64,000 nt of DNA from DTU072 sp050309775 (GTDB lineage: Bacteria; Bacillota; Clostridia; Christensenellales; DTU072), in contig JBNRMV010000005.1 of the NCBI GenBank assembly GCA_050309775.1, forward strand, positions 1-64,000, in the 5' to 3' direction. A program made the translations under genes and the position numbers. This document shows, piece by piece, positions 61,205 to 64,000 of the stretch (position 1 is its first letter; every line of letters starts with the position of its first letter). The notes under the pieces are model-generated. The model made no database searches. It was not told the DNA's origin and saw nothing but the letters and a program-made list of their open reading frames with translations.

Positions 61205-62140
61205 TTATATAAACGCCTTTCCGTTGCAACCCAAGACATTTACTATCTTGTGTCTGACGATTTTTTCGACTGCCTGTCTTGCCGGTCCGAGGTACTGTCT
61301 GGGGTCGAAGTGAGAGGGGTTGTCTGCGAAATACTTTCTGATGGTCGCCGTCACCGCCATTCTGATGTCGGAGTCAATGTTTATTTTGCAGACCGCCATT
61401 GATGCGGCTTGGCGCAGCATCTCTTCAGGAACGCCTTTGGCTCCCGGCATGTTGCCTCCATACTGGTTTATTTGTTCAACAAGATATTGCGGAACGCTGG
61501 ATGCGCCGTGCAGTACAATGGGATAGTTCGGCAATCTTTTCTCGATTTCTTCAAGTATGTCAAAGCGCAATTTGGCTTCGCCCTTAAATTTGAATGCGCC
61601 GTGGCTGGTGCCTATGGCTATTGCAAGGCTGTCAACGCCTGTCTTGGTGACAAACTCCAACACTTGGTCGGGGTCGGTAAAGGATGCGTCCTTTTCGCTG
61701 ACATTTACGGCGTCTTCGATGCCTGCCAGTCTGCCCAGCTCGGCTTCCACAACTACTCCCTTGTCATGCGCATATTCGACAACATTTTTTGTTATCTTGA
61801 TGTTTTCGGCAAAGCTATGGTGCGATGCGTCTATCATGACAGAAGTAAATCCAAGGTCTATGCTCTCCTTGCATAGTTCAAAAGTATCGCCATGGTCAAG
61901 GTGCAGGCAGATGGGTAATCCGCTTTCTTCGACAGCCGCTTCTACCATCTTTCTCAAATAAATGGGGTTGGCGTATTTTCTTGCGCCGGCGCTTACCTGA
62001 AGAATCAGCGGAGCGCTCTCTGCTTTGGCAGCGGCTACTACGCCTTGGATAATCTCCATGTTATTGACATTGAATGCGCCTATTGCATAATTGCCTTCAT
62101 AGGCGTCCTTAAACATTTTTGTACTTGTGACTAGTGGCAT
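61205..62140 (-). CDS. fba: Class II fructose-bisphosphate aldolase
   Basis: A 311-residue zinc-dependent aldolase of glycolysis and gluconeogenesis. Zinc histidines lie in LHLDHGDT and further on in GTSHGAF and VLHGASS; the Asp of HLDHG is catalytic. The ATG at 62140 with GGAGGACAAA before it is preferred over a start five codons upstream. Single gene with its own promoter and terminator. Confidence 0.97.
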   Translation of the reverse strand: MPLVTSTKMFKDAYEGNYAIGAFNVNNMEIIQGVVAAAKAESAPLILQVSAGARKYANPIYLRKMVEAAVEESGLPICLHLDHGDTFELCKESIDLGFTSVMIDASHHSFAENIKITKNVVEYAHDKGVVVEAELGRLAGIEDAVNVSEKDASFTDPDQVLEFVTKTGVDSLAIAIGTSHGAFKFKGEAKLRFDILEEIEKRLPNYPIVLHGASSVPQYLVEQINQYGGNMPGAKGVPEEMLRQAASMAVCKINIDSDIRMAVTATIRKYFADNPSHFDPRQYLGPARQAVEKIVRHKIVNVLGCNGKAFI

Positions 62141-62172
62141 TTTGTCCTCCAGCATTATTTTTTTATAATGAT

Positions 62173-62201
62173 ATTATACTACTTGATTACCTTTTGGTCT
62201 A
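62173..62201 (-). promoter_or_regulatory. Promoter of fba
   Basis: On the minus strand: -35 TAGACC (62196-62201, 4 of 6 matches), 17-base spacer, perfect -10 TATAAT (62173-62178). Confidence 0.6.
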
Positions 62202-62258
62202 GCTTTTTTACATAATACGGCAATCTTTTATGTGTGACTCAATCAAATTCTATAAGAA

Positions 62259-63875
62259 TTAGCGAATGTTGTAGCCTTTCTTTTGAAGCGCCATGAGTTG
62301 CATATTCAGCTGCTCAATAAATTCTCTGTTGTTGGCGGTTTTGACCAGCATATTGATAAGAATTTCTGTGGTGTCGGCGTTTTCTCCGTTGGAAAGCATC
62401 TTTCTCATGCCCCAAATGCCCTCAAGTTCCTTTTGGTCAAGCAACAGCTCTTCTCTTCTGGTGCCGCTTCTGTTGAGGTCGATTGCCGGGAAAATGCGCT
62501 TTTCGCTGAGTTTGCGGTCAAGGTGAATTTCCATGTTGCCGGTGCCTTTGAATTCCTCATATATGACATCGTCCATTCTGCTGCCGGTATCAACAAGCGC
62601 CGTGGCTATTATCGTCAGGCTGCCGCCGTCTTCTATATTCCTCGCAGCGCCGAAGAAACGCTTGGGGTTGTGGAGCGCGCCCGGGTCGATACCGCCCGAC
62701 AGCGTTCTGCCCGTCGGCGCAATGACCAGGTTGTACGCTCTTGCAAGCCTGGTGAGGCTGTCCATAAGTATGACGACATCTTCGCCCATCTCTACAAGCC
62801 TTTTTGCTCTCTCCAATACAAGTTCCGACGCCTTGGTATGATGCTCGGGAGTCTCGTCAAAGGTGGAATATATGACTTCGCCGTGTATGGAGCGCTGCAT
62901 ATCCGTAACCTCTTCGGGTCTTTCGTCAATGAGCAACACAAGCAAATGTACATTGGGATAATTGCGGCTGATGCTATGCGCAATCTTTTTTAGCAATGTT
63001 GTTTTGCCTGCCTTGGGCGGTGAAACTATCATTGCTCTTTGTCCTTTGCCTATGGGCGCAACCAAATCTATTGCGCGAATGGCAAAATCGTTCTTTATGT
63101 TGGGTATTTCAAGCCTGAATCTGTGGTCTGGATATATTGGGGTCAGTGTGTCAAAATTCTTTCTGTTATAAATGCTCTCAAGCGGTTTGCCGTTTACGGA
63201 CAGAATATTAAACACCCCGGCCGGACGGTTTTCCGTCTGTTTGCGCGCCTCTGCTTTCACATAGTCGCCCTTTCTTAGTCCCCATTTTTTTATGCGCTGC
63301 GCGGCAAGATAAGCGTCGCCTTCGCCCGGCTCACAATTCTTTGCGCGGAGAAAACCATATCCGTCGGGCATAATCTCAAGCACGCCTTCTTTCTGCAATA
63401 CAGGCAAATCCTCTTCACTAGGTTGCGGCTGCGCCGGTTCCTTTTTGAACCATGGACGGTTGTCTTTTGGTTGCTCGTTGCGTTGGCGCTCACGGGGCAC
63501 AAACTCCTTCGGCGGCTCTTTGACAACAGCGGGCTTGACGGCTTCGCGCTTTTCTTCCTCTACGGGGAAGGCGTCCTCCGGTCCGGCAAGCACGCCGTCA
63601 AGTATCTTGGCGCCAACATCGTCCGACATAGATGCCTTGGGCGTTTGTAGCGTCATTATCGTCTTTGGCGGACGGCCGCGCCCTCTTTTTGTTGTGGGTT
63701 TTTGTTCAGCGGGACTTCCTTGTTTGACCTCTTCAATTCTTTCCATGATGCAGTCTATTAAATCTCCTTTGCTTTTTGAAGTTGGTGACTTGACACCTAT
63801 TTCCCTGCCGATATGGCGCAATTCAAAAATATTCATAGCGTCATACTGCTCTTTTGTAAAACCAGAATAAATCAT
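62259..63875 (-). CDS. rho: Transcription termination factor Rho with AT-hook insert
   Basis: 538 residues. The N-terminal Rho-N helical domain (about 9-50) is joined to the RNA-binding cold-shock domain (about 160-230) by a charged, proline-rich insert of about 105 residues that includes the AT-hook-like RGRGRPPK (64-71). The motor has Walker A SPPKAGKT (285-292), LIDERPEEVTD, the Q-loop and R-loop regions, and SGGIDPGAL. The insert makes it longer than the 420-residue E. coli protein. AGGAGGAATAA precedes the ATG, and a long AT-rich leader of at least 100 bases lies upstream, as is usual for autoregulated rho. Confidence 0.97.
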   Translation of the reverse strand: MIYSGFTKEQYDAMNIFELRHIGREIGVKSPTSKSKGDLIDCIMERIEEVKQGSPAEQKPTTKRGRGRPPKTIMTLQTPKASMSDDVGAKILDGVLAGPEDAFPVEEEKREAVKPAVVKEPPKEFVPRERQRNEQPKDNRPWFKKEPAQPQPSEEDLPVLQKEGVLEIMPDGYGFLRAKNCEPGEGDAYLAAQRIKKWGLRKGDYVKAEARKQTENRPAGVFNILSVNGKPLESIYNRKNFDTLTPIYPDHRFRLEIPNIKNDFAIRAIDLVAPIGKGQRAMIVSPPKAGKTTLLKKIAHSISRNYPNVHLLVLLIDERPEEVTDMQRSIHGEVIYSTFDETPEHHTKASELVLERAKRLVEMGEDVVILMDSLTRLARAYNLVIAPTGRTLSGGIDPGALHNPKRFFGAARNIEDGGSLTIIATALVDTGSRMDDVIYEEFKGTGNMEIHLDRKLSEKRIFPAIDLNRSGTRREELLLDQKELEGIWGMRKMLSNGENADTTEILINMLVKTANNREFIEQLNMQLMALQKKGYNIR

Positions 63876-64000
63876 TTATTCCTCCTGAAAATCTATTTAT
63901 TATCGCTTTGTTGTTTGATAGCTTAATTAAAATAATTCCTGACTTCTATACAATAATTTATATTATTATTACAATAATTATACGCTCAATAAATTATTTC
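63876..64000 (-). promoter_or_regulatory. rho upstream region (AT-rich, probable leader)
   Basis: No gene is seen. On the minus strand TATAAT occurs at 63971-63976, too near the window edge to judge its -35; TTGTAA with TATAGA at an 18-base spacing lies nearer to the gene. Either would give a leader of roughly 70-100 bases. Confidence 0.35.

Noticed and set aside
1..64000. CRISPR arrays, insertion sequences, prophage, toxin-antitoxin or defence genes
   Set aside because: No regular repeat-spacer pattern, transposase, integrase or known defence motif was found on either strand.

Overview
The window reads as a chromosomal stretch from a low-to-medium GC, monoderm, anaerobe-like member of the Firmicutes, most likely an uncultured Clostridia lineage. 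The evidence is gene order: comM-dprA-topA-trmFO-hslV-hslU, uvrC-hprK-murB-whiA-HPr-like-dnaE, asp23-fakA-recG divergent from rpmB, dnaX-ybaB-recR, spmA-spmB and trmN6-rsmI are all Firmicutes arrangements. Large BspA/InlB-type and GLUG-type surface lipoproteins suggest a gut or other host-associated or polymer-rich habitat. Family and lineage calls rest on reading the proteins by eye; no database search was run.

Layout. Bases 1-429 hold a GC-rich palindromic segment, a tRNA-Gly(GCC) on the minus strand and two structured non-coding elements. From 430 to 6787 is a tightly overlapped histidine operon, hisZ-hisG-hisD-hisB-hisH-hisA-hisF-hisIE, without hisC or a histidinol-phosphatase gene. Upstream of it (6816-12782) is a 1,988-residue lipoprotein built from InlB-like and leucine-rich modules. 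Then come recG-fakA-asp23 with divergent rpmB, and glyA-nifS-nifU (Fe-S cluster assembly). A long operon follows: comM-dprA-topA-trmFO-hslV-hslU-hisS-rseC-trxA. A single-pass Ig-like surface protein and a YkvI-type membrane protein separate this from the uvrC-HAD-hprK-murB-whiA-crh-like-dnaE operon.

The second half has an esterase, minD-minE, and an operon (lipase-GLUG lipoprotein-dnaX-ybaB-recR-CMD-SDR-YhhN) that mixes DNA replication and repair genes with accessory genes. After that come murG, gap, leuS, mscS with spmA-spmB, trmN6-rsmI, fba and rho. Most genes lie on the minus strand, so the replication fork probably moves from high to low coordinates here.

No large unknown system, prophage, CRISPR array or defence island was seen. 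The most unusual signals are small. (1) A near-consensus sigma-A promoter with 10-bp tandem operator-like repeats overlaps the murB start codon, and so probably drives whiA, the crh-like gene and dnaE rather than murB. (2) The HPr-family protein beside whiA has lost the phosphorylatable His but kept the regulatory Ser, as in Crh, and hprK lies in the same operon. (3) uvrC and trmN6 have promoters placed so that their transcripts should be leaderless. (4) The giant lipoprotein has a regular super-modular design. (5) Structured repeats flank the tRNA gene at the left edge.
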